From Betaproteobacteria bacterium (GTDB taxonomy: Bacteria > Pseudomonadota > Gammaproteobacteria > Burkholderiales > SG8-41), in NCBI GenBank assembly GCA_900299145.1, contig OMIN01000149.1, forward strand, positions 59,679-123,678: 64,000 nucleotides of DNA. The letters run 5' to 3'. Position 1 is the stretch's first letter, and each line of letters starts with the position of its first letter. The notes under the pieces were generated by a model. It worked only from the letters and a program-made list of their open reading frames with translations, was not told where the DNA came from and did no database searches. The position numbers and the translations under genes are program-made. Of this stretch, positions 47,152 through 57,284 are shown one piece after another.

Positions 47152-48651
47152 TTACTCAGGCCGCATTTGCGGAAACAAGATCACATCGCGTATTGACGGC
47201 GCGTCGGTGAGCAGCATCACCAGCCGGTCGATGCCGATGCCCGCGCCGGCCGTCGGCGGCAGGCCGTATTCCAAAGCGCGGATGTAGTCGGCGTCGTAGT
47301 GCATGGCTTCGTGGTCGCCGGCATCTTTCTGCTTGACCTGTTCGCGGAAGCGCTCGGCCTGATCTTCCGGGTCGTTCAGTTCCGAAAAGCCGTTGGCAAT
47401 TTCGCGGCCTGCGATGAACAGTTCAAAGCGTTCTGTGATGTCCGGGTTTTTGTCGCTGCGGCGCGCCAGTGGCGAAACTTCGGCGGGGTAATCGACAAGG
47501 AATGTCGGATCGTGCAACTTGGCTTCAACTGTGTTTTCAAACAACGTGAGTTGCAGACCGCCAAGGCCGTCGCCGGCGCGTGGCTCCACCCCCATGCGCT
47601 TGAGTTTCTCGGTGATCTTGGCTTTGTCATTGAGCACGTCATCGCCGATGTCGGGCGCGTACTTGCGAATCGCGCCGGTGATGGTGAGCCGGTCATAGGG
47701 CCTGGCGAAATCAATTTCGCGGCCCTGATAGGTGATTTTGGTTTGCCCGGTGGCCGCAGCGGTTTCACGAATCAGTCGCTCTATGAAATCCATCATGCCG
47801 TTGACTTCCATGTAGGCGCAGTAGAACTCCAGCATGGTGAATTCAGGGTTGTGGCGCGTGGACATGCCTTCATTGCGGAAGTTGCGGTTGATCTCGAACA
47901 CGCGCTCGAAACCGCCCACAACCAGCCGTTTCAGATAAAGCTCCGGCGCGATGCGCAGAAACAATTGCATGTCGAGCGCGTTGTGATGCGTGGCGAAGGG
48001 CCGCGCTGTCGCGCCGCCCGGGATCGGGTGCATCATCGGCGTTTCAACTTCGAGATAATTTTCCGCGACCAGCACATTGCGCACGGCCTGAATAATTTTC
48101 GAGCGCTTGCGGAAAGTGTCGCGCGTGGCTTCGTTGACAATCAGATCGACGTAGCGCTGGCGGTACTTGATTTCCTGATCGGCCAGACCATGAAATTTCT
48201 CCGGCAGCGGCCTCAACGATTTTGTTAATAAAAACAGATACTTACATCGTATGGTTAACTCGCCGGTCTGGGTTTTGAAAAGCGTGCCGGAGACGCCAAC
48301 GATGTCGCCGATGTCGTAGTGCTTGAAGGCGTCAGTCTTGTCCTTGCCAGTATCCTTTTCCGACACGTAAATCTGGATGCGGCCGCTGCCGTCCTGAAGC
48401 GTGGCGAACCCGGCCTTGCCCATCACGCGCTTGAGCATGATGCGGCCAGCGACTATCGCTGTGACCGTTTCCGCATCTAGCGCTTCACGCGCCTTATCGC
48501 CATGTGCGGCAGCGAGCGCCCCCGCGTGATGCTCGCGCACAAAGTCATTGGGGAAAGCTATGCCCTTGCTACGTAGCGCGGTGAGCTTGGCGCGGCGTTC
48601 TTCGATGATTTTGTTGGTGTCGTGATCCAACGGTTTGTTGGTGTCGTCCAT
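47152..48651 (-). CDS. lysS: Lysyl-tRNA synthetase (class II)
   Basis: 499 residues. OB-fold anticodon domain (about 55-150) and class II core with motif 2 around [23 protein letters not shown] and motif 3 [21 protein letters not shown]. It sits 5 bases after prfB, as in E. coli (recJ-prfB-lysS). Residues about 136-142 (CKYLFLL before [13 protein letters not shown]) are encoded by an exact copy of the AT-rich motif, with two TTA leucine codons. The protein still aligns without a gap to lysyl-tRNA synthetases, where this place reads like VxxLRLLTKSL. Confidence 0.97.
   Translation of the reverse strand: MDDTNKPLDHDTNKIIEERRAKLTALRSKGIAFPNDFVREHHAGALAAAHGDKAREALDAETVTAIVAGRIMLKRVMGKAGFATLQDGSGRIQIYVSEKDTGKDKTDAFKHYDIGDIVGVSGTLFKTQTGELTIRCKYLFLLTKSLRPLPEKFHGLADQEIKYRQRYVDLIVNEATRDTFRKRSKIIQAVRNVLVAENYLEVETPMMHPIPGGATARPFATHHNALDMQLFLRIAPELYLKRLVVGGFERVFEINRNFRNEGMSTRHNPEFTMLEFYCAYMEVNGMMDFIERLIRETAAATGQTKITYQGREIDFARPYDRLTITGAIRKYAPDIGDDVLNDKAKITEKLKRMGVEPRAGDGLGGLQLTLFENTVEAKLHDPTFLVDYPAEVSPLARRSDKNPDITERFELFIAGREIANGFSELNDPEDQAERFREQVKQKDAGDHEAMHYDADYIRALEYGLPPTAGAGIGIDRLVMLLTDAPSIRDVILFPQMRPE
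48227..48243 (-). repeat. Dispersed AT-rich motif, copy 11 (inside lysS)
   Basis: Exact minus-strand AAGTATCTGTTTTTATT, preceded by T, in the sense direction of lysS and fully in frame (K-Y-L-F-L-L). Confidence 0.93.
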
Positions 48652-48656
48652 GGTGT

Positions 48657-49761
48657 TTACAGCCCCTGTTTCAGGCTCGCCTCAATGAAAGTATCCAGTG
48701 CCCCGTCGAGAACGGATTGAGTATTGCCAATCTCGACATTAGTACGCAAATCCTTGATACGCGACTGATCCAGCACATAGGAACGGATCTGATGGCCCCA
48801 ACCAATGTCGGTCTTGGCATCCTCCATTGCCTGCTTTTCCTCGTTGCGCTTGCGCAGTTCGAGCTCAAACAGCCGTGATTTCAGCATGGCCATCGCTTCG
48901 GCGCGGTTGCGGTGCTGCGATCGGTCGTTCTGGCACTGCACGACAATGCCGGTCGGAACATGGGTAATCCGCACCGCCGAATCCGTTTTATTGATGTGCT
49001 GGCCGCCCGCACCGGACGCGCGAAAGGTGTCGGTGCGCAAATCCGCCGGGTTGATTTCAATTTCGATGGAATCGTCCACTTCCGGGTATACGAACACGCT
49101 GGCAAACGAGGTGTGCCGCCGGTTATTGGAGTCGAAGGGCGATTTGCGAACCAGGCGATGCACGCCAGTTTCCGTGCGCAGATGGCCGTAAGCGTAGTCC
49201 CCACTGATTTTTAACGAGGCACTTTTCAGGCCGGCGACTTCGCCGGGGGATTCTTCCAGCAATTCGACCTTGAATTTCTTGCCCTCGCAATAACGCAAAT
49301 ACATGCGTTCGAGAATCGAAGCCCAATCCTGCGCCTCGGTGCCACCAGAGCCGGCCTGAATATCGAGGAAGCAGTTGCTGGCATCCATTTCGCCCGAAAA
49401 CATGCGGCGAAATTCCATTTCGGCGACGGTGGTCTCCAGCGCGTCTATATCCTGAGCCACCGATACCAGCGTGCCATCGTCGGCTTCCTCGCGCGCCAGA
49501 CCAAAGAGTTCCTGTGCGTCGCGCAGATTTGCCGTGAGCGTGGTCAGCGAATGTACGACGTATTCGAGCGCCTTGCGCTCCTTGCCCAGTTCCTGCGCGC
49601 GCTTGCTGTCGCCCCAGACCGCGGGGTCTTCGGCGAGCCGTGCAACTTCATCCAGGCGGTTGCGCTTGGTGTCGAAGTCAAAGATACCTCCGCAGCTCCG
49701 CCGTGCGTGTTTCGATGTCGGAGAGTTGCTTGGCGATGGCGTTGATGCGTTCCGCTTCCAT
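48657..49761 (-). CDS. prfB: Peptide chain release factor 2, with programmed +1 frameshift
   Basis: Starts at the ATG at 49761 ([17 protein letters not shown]). Codon 28 is an in-frame TGA (49678-49680) in the context AGG-TAT-CTT-TGA-C; skipping one base (49677) enters the frame [12 protein letters not shown], which runs to 48657. This is the classic autoregulated RF2 site with an upstream Shine-Dalgarno-like AGG. The GGQ peptidyl-hydrolysis region is present ([21 protein letters not shown]). RF2 reads UAA and UGA. Gene order recJ-prfB-lysS is conserved. Confidence 0.96.
49677..49690 (-). promoter_or_regulatory. prfB programmed frameshift site
   Basis: Minus strand AGGTATCTTTGAC: the Shine-Dalgarno-like AGG, slippery CTT and the TGA at 49678-49680. 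Low RF2 favours the +1 shift. Confidence 0.93.
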
Positions 49762-49846
49762 GATGCTTTTAGTCCCGTGAAAGCGTGATTATAACCGAAG
49801 GGGTGCTGTTTACCTCCGGGCTTCGAGGCTGGATATTGAGATCGAA

Positions 49847-51571
49847 CTAAAAGCACTCCCAGTGTTCCAGCACGACCTGCGTCGAGGTCACGCCGTTGTA
49901 TTCGTTGACACCAAAGCGATAAGCCGCACGTATGCTGCCCGGCAGCGGCTCGTTGTGTCCGAATAATATGCCTTCGAAGATCTTGCCATCGCGCCGTAGC
50001 CGCAGCTTCAGGTGCCGTTCACCCACCACCCTTTGATGCAACACATCAAACACGTCCAGAAATCGCGGTTCGGGAAAACCCTGGCCCCAGATGCCATTTT
50101 GCAGTTCACGGGCGATATCGAGTGTTGCGCATTCGGCCGGCAACGAGCCATCAGTTTCGATCTCCCGTTCCAGATCGGCGGGTGAGAGCAGGTTCCGAAC
50201 CACGGCCTCGAAGCCTGACTGAAAAGCCTCGAAATCGCTTTCACGCAATGTGAGTCCGGCGGCGGCGGCGTGGCCGCCAAACTTCAGGATCAGTCCAGGC
50301 GCGCGCTTGGTTAGCAAATCCAGCGCGTCGCGCAAATGCAGGCCGCGTATGGATCGCCCGGAGCCTTTAATCTCGCCAGCATTCCCCCGCGCGAAGGCCA
50401 CTACCGGACGATGGAATCTGTCCTTGATGCGGGAGGCGACGATCCCGATGACACCCTGATGCCATTGATTATCGTAGAGGCTGATGGTGTAGCCGCTGGC
50501 GTCGGCAGATTGTTCCAGCGCGGCAAGCGCTGATTCCTGCATATCAGCTTCGAGGGCGCGGCGTTCTCGATTCAGCGTATCAAGTTCGCGGGCAATGGCC
50601 TCCGCACGCTGCTCGTCATCGGTAGTCAGGCACTCGATGCCCAGCGACATGTCGGTCAGGCGGCCAGCCGCATTCAGACGCGGCCCCAGCGCGAAACCCA
50701 GGTCGTACGTGCCTGCGCGGGTTGGATCACGGCCAGCGACACTCAGCAGTGCGCTGATGCCCGGTTGCGCCTGCCCCGCGCGTATGCGTTGCAGACCGTG
50801 GTGTACGAGGATACGGTTGTTGTCGTCCAGTGCCACGACGTCTGCCACGGTGCCCAGCGCCACCAAATCCAGTAACTGGCCAAGATTCGGCAAGGGGAGG
50901 GTGCCGCGGTTCCGCAGCCCGGCACCGGTATCTACGAACGCGCCCCGCTTTCTAAGCTCGGCGCGTAGGGCCAACATCAAATAAAACATTACGCCCACGC
51001 CCGCCAGATTCTTGCTGGGAAAAGTGCAGCCGGGTTGATTGGGATTGATGATGCACCAGGCGTCGGGCAGCGCATCGCCGGGCAAGTGGTGGTCGGTAAT
51101 CAGCACTTTGATGCCAAGCTGGTTTGCCTCGGCTACCCCATCTACGCTGGCGATACCGTTGTCAACCGTGATGATGATGTCGGGTGCCTTTTCGCGCGTG
51201 GCCAGCCGCACGATTTCCGGCGTAAGGCCGTAGCCATACTCGAAGCGGTTCGGCACCAGATAGTCAACGTCCGCACCCATCATACGAAGTGCGCGCAAGC
51301 CCACCGCGCACGCGGTGGCGCCATCGGCATCGTAATCGGCAATGATCAACAGCTTTTTATGCGCGGCGATGGCGTCTGCAAGCAACGACGCCATTTGCCC
51401 AAGATTGCGCATGGTGTCGGGCGCATGCAGCCTGTTAAGTGTGGTTGCAAGCTGTTGTGCGCTGGTGATGCCGCGTGCGGCGTAGATGCGGGCCAGCAAA
51501 GATGACAGGCCCGATGACGTCAGGGCATCCAGGCTATCGCGCCCGGCACTGCGTTGAGTGATGGCTGGCAT
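49847..51571 (-). CDS. recJ: Single-stranded-DNA-specific exonuclease RecJ
   Basis: 574 residues, normal length. DHH phosphoesterase motifs: motif I with [16 protein letters not shown], motif III DHHLPGD, and DHHA1 domain [12 protein letters not shown]-terminal OB-like domain follows. 5'-3' single-strand exonuclease in recombination and mismatch repair. First gene of recJ-prfB-lysS, 85 bases upstream of the prfB start. Confidence 0.97.
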   Translation of the reverse strand: MPAITQRSAGRDSLDALTSSGLSSLLARIYAARGITSAQQLATTLNRLHAPDTMRNLGQMASLLADAIAAHKKLLIIADYDADGATACAVGLRALRMMGADVDYLVPNRFEYGYGLTPEIVRLATREKAPDIIITVDNGIASVDGVAEANQLGIKVLITDHHLPGDALPDAWCIINPNQPGCTFPSKNLAGVGVMFYLMLALRAELRKRGAFVDTGAGLRNRGTLPLPNLGQLLDLVALGTVADVVALDDNNRILVHHGLQRIRAGQAQPGISALLSVAGRDPTRAGTYDLGFALGPRLNAAGRLTDMSLGIECLTTDDEQRAEAIARELDTLNRERRALEADMQESALAALEQSADASGYTISLYDNQWHQGVIGIVASRIKDRFHRPVVAFARGNAGEIKGSGRSIRGLHLRDALDLLTKRAPGLILKFGGHAAAAGLTLRESDFEAFQSGFEAVVRNLLSPADLEREIETDGSLPAECATLDIARELQNGIWGQGFPEPRFLDVFDVLHQRVVGERHLKLRLRRDGKIFEGILFGHNEPLPGSIRAAYRFGVNEYNGVTSTQVVLEHWECF

Positions 51572-51613
51572 GGCTTCAGTCAGGCGAGTTTCACGCTTTG
51601 GTGCAGGCTTCGC

Positions 51614-52594
51614 TCACTCACCCTTGATCCCGGCGGCTTTGATCACCTTCGCCCACTTGGCGATTTCGTTTTGCATGAACGTGGTGTAATGCTCCGGCGT
51701 GCTGCCCACAGGTTCTGTGCCCAGATCCAGCAGGCGCGTGCGCAGGTCTGGCGCCTTTAACGCACGTAAAACTTCGCCGTTTATTTTGTCGACGGCGGCA
51801 CGCGGTGTTTTCGCGGGTGCGGCGACGCCGTACCACGCAGACACGACAAAACCGGGTAGGCCGCTTTCCGCGGACGTCGGCACGTCGGGTAATGGCGGTG
51901 AGCGCTTTTCGCCGGTGATGGCGATGGCGCGCAGGCGGTTGCTGCGTATGTAGCTGATGACGCCCGCGATGTTGGTGAAGTACAGTACATGCTGGCCGGC
52001 CAGCAAATCTATCAGCGCGGGTCCCGCTCCCTTGTAGGGGATATGCACGAGTTTTGTGCCGGTCATGATCTGAAATAGCTCGCCGGCGAGATGGCCGCTG
52101 GCGCCTGTGCCCGCGGAACCGAAGTTGATTTGTCCTGGCCGTCGTTTGGCAAACACGGTCAGTTCGTTCAGCGAGCGTATCGGCAGCGACGGATGCACCA
52201 GTGCCACATTCTGCGCATCGGCCACTTGGGTGATAAACGCAAAATCTCGGATGGGATCGAAGCTGAGCTTCATCAGCGCCGGGTTCGTGGCGTGGCCGAG
52301 CGACACAAACATGAGCGTGTAGCCATCCGGCGGCGAGCGCACCAGCAGTTCTGATGCAATGGCGGTATTCGCGCCGGCGCGGTTTTCGATTATAAATTGC
52401 TGGCCGGTCTGCTCCGCCAGCTTCTGCGCCAGGGCGCGGGCGACGATATCGTTGGGACCGGCGGGCGCAAAGCCGACCAGCAGACGAACCGGTTTGGACG
52501 GATAGGTCTGCGCTTGCGTCGTGCCTGCGCCTGCATTCAGCACCGCAGCCAGTCCGAGAAAGATTGAACTTACTATTGCGGAAACATTTCGCAT
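51614..52594 (-). CDS. Bug/TctC-family substrate-binding protein (second copy)
   Basis: 326 residues from the ATG at 52594; a GTG at 52609 is an alternative. Signal peptide about 1-28 (IVSSIFLGLAAVLNAGAGTTQAQ). Family blocks VRLLVGFAPAGPNDIVARALAQ, IIENRAGANTAIASELLVRSPPDGYTLMF, FDPIRDFAFITQVA and HIPYKGAGPALIDLLAGQ. It differs clearly from the receptor at 29823, so it is a separate lineage. No transporter membrane genes nearby; the neighbouring aromatic monooxygenase hints at aromatic-acid uptake, which is inference only. Confidence 0.92.
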   Translation of the reverse strand: MRNVSAIVSSIFLGLAAVLNAGAGTTQAQTYPSKPVRLLVGFAPAGPNDIVARALAQKLAEQTGQQFIIENRAGANTAIASELLVRSPPDGYTLMFVSLGHATNPALMKLSFDPIRDFAFITQVADAQNVALVHPSLPIRSLNELTVFAKRRPGQINFGSAGTGASGHLAGELFQIMTGTKLVHIPYKGAGPALIDLLAGQHVLYFTNIAGVISYIRSNRLRAIAITGEKRSPPLPDVPTSAESGLPGFVVSAWYGVAAPAKTPRAAVDKINGEVLRALKAPDLRTRLLDLGTEPVGSTPEHYTTFMQNEIAKWAKVIKAAGIKGE

Positions 52595-52624
52595 TGCGCA
52601 ATTGGCCACAGTGTCTCGAACTGA

Positions 52625-53767
52625 TTAGCCCAGCGGCCCGGCCACGGCGTCGTAGGCGTATTCTGGGCCGGGTTCGTTGCCTTTTAGACTGTCGGCGTTG
52701 GGTTCACCCAGATAACGGTGGCCGCGCTGCGCCGCTTGCTCCGTGGCGAGTCGTACGCGCGGGCCGCGTGTCCTTTGGTACAGCGCAAACGCGCGGGTTG
52801 GTGTGGCTTCGGTTTGCAGGCAGCGCGTAAGGATCATTGCATCCTCCAGCGCGTTAGCTGCGCCCTGACCCAGGAAAGGCAGCATAGGGTGGGCCGCGTC
52901 GCCCAGCAATACCACACGTCCAGAGTGCCATTGTTCCAGCCAGGGCCGACCGAAAAGGCCCCACTTATACACTTGCCCCGGCACCGAGCGCGAAATTACG
53001 GTGCGCGTGCCTTCATCAAAATCCGAAAATTCTTCCAGAAATTCATCCATCGGTGCAGGTATGTTCCACCCTTCGGCTTCCCATTGCTCCCGGTGTGCGA
53101 CTGCAATGAAATTCAGCAGCTCCCCGCGGCGCACCAAATAACGGTTGATGTGGCGGCCCTGACCGAATACGACAGCAGACTCACAAAGATGTGTTGGCAA
53201 CACGGTGGTATCCACCAGCCCGCGCCACGCCACAAAACCGGCGAATATTGGCGGCGCCGGATTAAACAGCGTCTCCCGCATCGAAGAGCGTATGCCGTCG
53301 GCGGCCACCACGACGTCCGCGGTCTCCACACGGCCACCGGCAAAACGCAGGGTGACGTGGCTGTCGTGCGATTCCAGCCCTTCGACGTTGGCGCCCAATT
53401 GCAGTGCGCCCGGAGCGGCTTGCGCCAGCCGTGTGAGCATCGCGCGTTGCAAATCCCAGCGGTGCAGCCGCATATACGGAGCGCCGTAGAGCGCGCGGAA
53501 ATCTTTGGTCATCATGCGATAAATGACTTGGCCGGTGCGGTAATGCCGGTATTCGGTCTGCGGTGGCGTGACGGCGGTTTCTTCAAGCATTTCGCCCAGC
53601 CCCAGGTGATACAGCACGCGTGTGGCATTTGGGGCGAGCGTTATGCCTGCGCCAAAATCGAGCAGTTGTGCTGAACGCTCGTACACTGCCACGGCGAAGC
53701 CGGCCTGCGTCATGGCCAAGGCGGTAGCCAGACCGCCAATGCCGCCGCCCACTATCGCGATTTTCAT
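52625..53767 (-). CDS. FAD-dependent aromatic monooxygenase (salicylate/3-hydroxybenzoate hydroxylase type)
   Basis: 380 residues. Group A flavoprotein: FAD-binding IAIVGGGIGGLATALAM (3-19), DG motif VVVAADGIRSSMRE (about 152-165), and GD motif GRVVLLGDAAHPMLPFLGQGAANALEDA (about 283-310). It hydroxylates an aromatic acid with NAD(P)H and O2; the exact substrate is undetermined. A second, truncated member of the same family starts at 63344. 30 bases from the Bug receptor on the same strand. Confidence 0.9.
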   Translation of the reverse strand: MKIAIVGGGIGGLATALAMTQAGFAVAVYERSAQLLDFGAGITLAPNATRVLYHLGLGEMLEETAVTPPQTEYRHYRTGQVIYRMMTKDFRALYGAPYMRLHRWDLQRAMLTRLAQAAPGALQLGANVEGLESHDSHVTLRFAGGRVETADVVVAADGIRSSMRETLFNPAPPIFAGFVAWRGLVDTTVLPTHLCESAVVFGQGRHINRYLVRRGELLNFIAVAHREQWEAEGWNIPAPMDEFLEEFSDFDEGTRTVISRSVPGQVYKWGLFGRPWLEQWHSGRVVLLGDAAHPMLPFLGQGAANALEDAMILTRCLQTEATPTRAFALYQRTRGPRVRLATEQAAQRGHRYLGEPNADSLKGNEPGPEYAYDAVAGPLG

Positions 53768-53804
53768 TTTTCGGGAATTAGGGAAGGTTATTTAGGGTGT
53801 CGAT

Positions 53805-54848
53805 TTAATCAACTATTGGCATTTTTCGCCACACCTTCCAGCGATCGCTCGAACGCACTTCAAACCGCCAAATGCCGTGGCGATTGGAACTAACCAGCGT
53901 GAGCGTCCTCAAACGGTGCAACTTCAAGGCATCAAGGAGCGGCGCAATCCAAAGCGCTTCCAGCCTGTGAGCGGCATTTGTCCATGCCAGGGCATCGCCC
54001 TGACACATGGCTGTTGCCAATGATTCGATGGAAATCAAATGGGTTTCATCTGGTGTGGAATTAGCGGCAGTCATTTCGTCCAGAAGCGCAGGCGAACACT
54101 GCTCCGGCAAAGGCTTGACGCGGCAGCCGGCGTGATGGGCCAGCGCGCGTATCGCTGCATCGTTGCTGTTGACCGATGTGAACGGGGTTTGCGTTTTTGC
54201 TGGCGCCGGCGGCAATGTACCGCCGCCCCAAAGCCAAACACTGTTGATGGGGGGCAATCCGCGCGATTCACGAACTTCGTTGACGGGATGGCTGTGCAAC
54301 AACATCTGCATTTCGGTCAGGATGCGGCGCCATCGCGCGCTGTCCTTGCCGGTGGGCAAATGGGCGCGTATGTCCCGGCCCGCCACCACATCCATCGGCG
54401 TGGTGGTCAGTGCAGGTGCGTTATCACTGCTCAGATACCAGCGGCCAGGCGCCGGGGCGTACAGCGCGATGCCTTCACTCTGCAAATGGCCGGCAAGTGT
54501 GGCGGCAAAGGCGGCAGATTCACTTTCGCCAATCGGCAGTTGATCGGTGCTCGCTGCCACCAGCGCATTGCGGCGGGTTTCAAGATGCAGGGGCGTCGCG
54601 CACAGCCAGTAACCGATCGAGGCCGGGAGTCCGTCTTCCTTCGCAAGCAGCGGTGCGAGCGGCCAGTCCTGCTGGCGAGGCACGCCGAACCATTCGCACA
54701 ACAAGGCTTCGGCATCGGCATTGGCATCGCTCGCATAAGCCGCACGGGCGAGCGCTGTCTTGAGCCGTGGTGCGTTCACCTCCTGCCACACACCTTCGTC
54801 GGCTTCGCGTGGTGGAATCAGATGCGGAATGTAAACGATGCACTGCAT
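53805..54848 (-). CDS. Conserved uncharacterised protein (COG4255-like)
   Basis: 347 residues from the ATG at 54848 (MQCIVYIPHLIPPREAD). Recognisable blocks are WYLSSDNAPALTTTPMDVVAGRDIRAHLPTG, HSHPVNEVRESRGLPPINSVWLWGGG and the C-terminal LTLVSSNRHGIWRFEVRSSDRWKVWRK. Relatives occur in betaproteobacteria, often near recJ or lol genes, and are sometimes called phosphoglycerate mutase, but no catalytic site of that kind is visible. Function unknown. Divergent from lolC with 88 bases between starts. Confidence 0.75.
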   Translation of the reverse strand: MQCIVYIPHLIPPREADEGVWQEVNAPRLKTALARAAYASDANADAEALLCEWFGVPRQQDWPLAPLLAKEDGLPASIGYWLCATPLHLETRRNALVAASTDQLPIGESESAAFAATLAGHLQSEGIALYAPAPGRWYLSSDNAPALTTTPMDVVAGRDIRAHLPTGKDSARWRRILTEMQMLLHSHPVNEVRESRGLPPINSVWLWGGGTLPPAPAKTQTPFTSVNSNDAAIRALAHHAGCRVKPLPEQCSPALLDEMTAANSTPDETHLISIESLATAMCQGDALAWTNAAHRLEALWIAPLLDALKLHRLRTLTLVSSNRHGIWRFEVRSSDRWKVWRKMPIVD

Positions 54849-54936
54849 GAGGTCGCTCGTTACGATGGCGCGCGAGTGTAGCACCTGTGAAGGCTCGAAT
54901 TACAGTAAACTCCGCGTTTTCCGAAGAAGTAACCCT

Positions 54937-56181
54937 TTGAATTCCTACGAACTTTTTATTGGCTTGCGCTACACGCGCTCGCGCCAGCGCACGCGCTTTA
55001 TCTCGGTGATTTCGCTGATCAGCGTGGTGGGCATTGCATTGGGCATGACGGTGCTGGTGACGGTGCTGTCGGTGATGAATGGCTTTCAGCGCGAGGTGCG
55101 TACACGCATGCTGTCGGCAGTGGCGCATGTGCAGATCGCCGGCGCCAATGAGCGGCTCGCCGACTGGAAAAGAATCGCCGAAATCGCCAAAACCAACTCG
55201 CGGGTGCTGGCTACGGCGCCCTATGTGAATGCGCAGGGCCTGCTCACCAGTGGCAGTCAGGTACGCGGTGCATATCTGCGGGGCATTCTGCCGGAACTGG
55301 AAGGTACGGTCGATGATCTGTCGCGCAACATGCGACGCGGCTCGGTAGAAGCTTTAAAGCCGGGGGATTTCAGTATCGTACTGGGCGATTCTTTGGCGCG
55401 TGCGCTGGGTGTGAACGTCGGTGACCGCGTCGTGTTGGTGGCGCCGCAAGGGCAGGTGACGCCGGCAGGCATGTTGCCGCGGCTGCGGCAATTTACAGTG
55501 GTCGGCACGTTTCACATCGGCCATCACGAGATCGACGCTGGCCTTGCGCTGACGCATATTGAAGACGCGCAAAAGCTTTACCGCATGGGCGACGAAGTTA
55601 CCGGCGTCCGGCTGAAACTGGATGACCTCTTCCGCTCGAAAGAAGTGTCGTATGACCTCGCCGGCAAGGTGCCCAGTAACGCGGTAATTTCCGACTGGAC
55701 CAGTGTCAACGCGAACTACTTTCGCGCGGTGGATATTGAAAAGCGCATGATGTCGCTGCTGTTGTTTTTCATTATCGCCATTGCCGCTTTCAATCTGGTG
55801 TCGAGCCTGTTTATGGTGGTCAAGGAAAAGCAGCCGGATATCGCCATCCTGCGCACGCTGGGCGCATCGCCCGGCGGCGTGATGAAAATCTTCATGACGC
55901 AGGGCATTGTGATCGGACTGACCGGGGTGTTTTTCGGTATTGTGTTCGGCATCCTTGGCGCGCTATATGTGGCGGATATCGTGGGCTTTGTCGAACGGGT
56001 GTTTGGTTTGCGTTTTCTCGATCCTTCGATTTACCAGATTACCGAGCTGCCGTCGGAATTGCGGCCACTGGATGTGATCGTTACCGCGCTATTTTCGTTC
56101 GCCATGTCGGCAGTGGCTACGATTTACCCGAGCTGGCGCGCCTCTCGTGTAAATCCGGCGGAGGCGTTGCGCTATGAGTAA
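54937..56181 (+). CDS. lolC: Lipoprotein-releasing ABC transporter permease (LolC/LolE family)
   Basis: 414 residues with a TTG start at 54937 ([15 protein letters not shown] read as Met). Four membrane segments (about 22-47, 265-290, 310-340, 375-400) around a large periplasmic domain; the [29 protein letters not shown] segment and [20 protein letters not shown] block are typical. It extracts outer-membrane lipoproteins from the inner membrane. The single permease gene beside lolD is the usual arrangement outside enterobacteria. Overlaps lolD by 8 bases. Confidence 0.94.
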   Translation: MNSYELFIGLRYTRSRQRTRFISVISLISVVGIALGMTVLVTVLSVMNGFQREVRTRMLSAVAHVQIAGANERLADWKRIAEIAKTNSRVLATAPYVNAQGLLTSGSQVRGAYLRGILPELEGTVDDLSRNMRRGSVEALKPGDFSIVLGDSLARALGVNVGDRVVLVAPQGQVTPAGMLPRLRQFTVVGTFHIGHHEIDAGLALTHIEDAQKLYRMGDEVTGVRLKLDDLFRSKEVSYDLAGKVPSNAVISDWTSVNANYFRAVDIEKRMMSLLLFFIIAIAAFNLVSSLFMVVKEKQPDIAILRTLGASPGGVMKIFMTQGIVIGLTGVFFGIVFGILGALYVADIVGFVERVFGLRFLDPSIYQITELPSELRPLDVIVTALFSFAMSAVATIYPSWRASRVNPAEALRYE

Positions 56182-56890
56182 CGCAGTCAACAGCTCGAAC
56201 GCCGCCGCCAATAATGCGGTACTGGCCTGCAAGAGCTTGAGCAAGGTATTCCAGCAGCCGGGCCTGGCCGAAGTGCCGGTGCTGCTGGGCGTGGATTTTG
56301 AAGTCGCACGCGGTGAGCGCGTGGCAATTGTCGGCGCTAGCGGTTCAGGCAAAAGCACGCTGCTGCATCTACTGGGCGGGCTGGATGAAGCCAGCGGCGG
56401 CGATATATTCATCATGGGCAAAAACATTCGCACGCAAAGTGAGGCCGAGCGCGGTATGACGCGCAATCAGTCGCTGGGCTTCGTTTACCAGTTTCATCAC
56501 CTGCTGCCGGAATTCACCGCCGTGGAAAACGTGGCGATGCCGCTGCTGATTCGCCGCACGCCGAAGGAAGAGGCTTATCAGGCCGCGCGCGAATTGCTGG
56601 GTGAAGTGGGGCTTTCACACCGGCTCGAACACACGCCCGGGGAGCTTTCCGGCGGCGAGCGTCAGCGCGCGGCCTTCGCGCGCGCACTGGTGACGCGCCC
56701 TGCCTGCGTGCTGGCGGATGAACCCACGGGCAATCTCGACCGCCAGAACGCGCAGGCGGTGTTTGATCTGATGCTGGACTTGAATCAGTCGCGTGGCACC
56801 AGCTTTGTGATTGTCACGCACGACATGGAAATTGCCGCACGCGCGAACCGCCGAATGCGCTTGATCGATGGCGTGCTGACTGCAGCGTAG
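56174..56890 (+). CDS. lolD: Lipoprotein-releasing ABC transporter ATPase LolD
   Basis: 238 residues. Walker [10 protein letters not shown] (about 56-64), LolD-type Q-loop region [25 protein letters not shown], signature LSGGERQR (about 157-164) and Walker [12 protein letters not shown] (about 176-186). Powers lipoprotein transfer to LolA. Coupled to lolC by an 8-base overlap. Confidence 0.97.
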   Translation: MSNAVNSSNAAANNAVLACKSLSKVFQQPGLAEVPVLLGVDFEVARGERVAIVGASGSGKSTLLHLLGGLDEASGGDIFIMGKNIRTQSEAERGMTRNQSLGFVYQFHHLLPEFTAVENVAMPLLIRRTPKEEAYQAARELLGEVGLSHRLEHTPGELSGGERQRAAFARALVTRPACVLADEPTGNLDRQNAQAVFDLMLDLNQSRGTSFVIVTHDMEIAARANRRMRLIDGVLTAA

Positions 56891-56896
56891 CTCTCG

Positions 56897-57235
56897 CTAC
56901 TTATCGCCGGGCGCGGATTCGTCGACTTGCATTACGGCGCTGCGCGTGAGTTCAGTGTAGACGGCTTCGTCTTCCAGCGCCTGCGTCAGCAGAAAATGCG
57001 GCGCGGACTTTTTGATGACGCGCGGCACGAGGATGCCAACGGCGATCACCGACAGCCCGCTCCACAGCCAGCCGATCAGCGCCAGTGCCACGCCAGCACC
57101 CAGCACGGGCAGCGTTATCAGCGGCAGCAGCAACCGCGCGGAAAGTAATGTGGCGGCCCGTTTGGGGTCAAGCTGCACTGTCACGCGGCCCGCGCGGTAG
57201 GCTTCGACAAATGCAGTGTGGCTTAAATTATTCAA
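56897..57235 (-). CDS. Hypothetical small two-helix membrane protein
   Basis: 112 residues with a TTG start at 57235 (MNNLSHTAFVEAYRAG). Two adjacent hydrophobic segments (about 31-52 and 54-71), then an amphipathic C-terminal region (HFLLTQALEDEAVYTELTRSAV). I do not recognise the family. The start codon lies directly in the tail of motif copy 12, so the motif may influence its expression. Convergent with lolD, 6 bases apart. Confidence 0.7.
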   Translation of the reverse strand: MNNLSHTAFVEAYRAGRVTVQLDPKRAATLLSARLLLPLITLPVLGAGVALALIGWLWSGLSVIAVGILVPRVIKKSAPHFLLTQALEDEAVYTELTRSAVMQVDESAPGDK

Positions 57236-57250
57236 TAAAAACAGATACTT
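57234..57250 (-). repeat. Dispersed AT-rich motif, copy 12
   Basis: Exact minus-strand AAGTATCTGTTTTTATT, preceded by T. It lies between the K+ channel stop (57285) and the TTG start of the small membrane protein, sharing two bases of that start codon (57234-57235). Confidence 0.92.
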
Positions 57251-57284
57251 ATGTTTTAACTTTCGAGCGCCGCGTCAGCAACAG

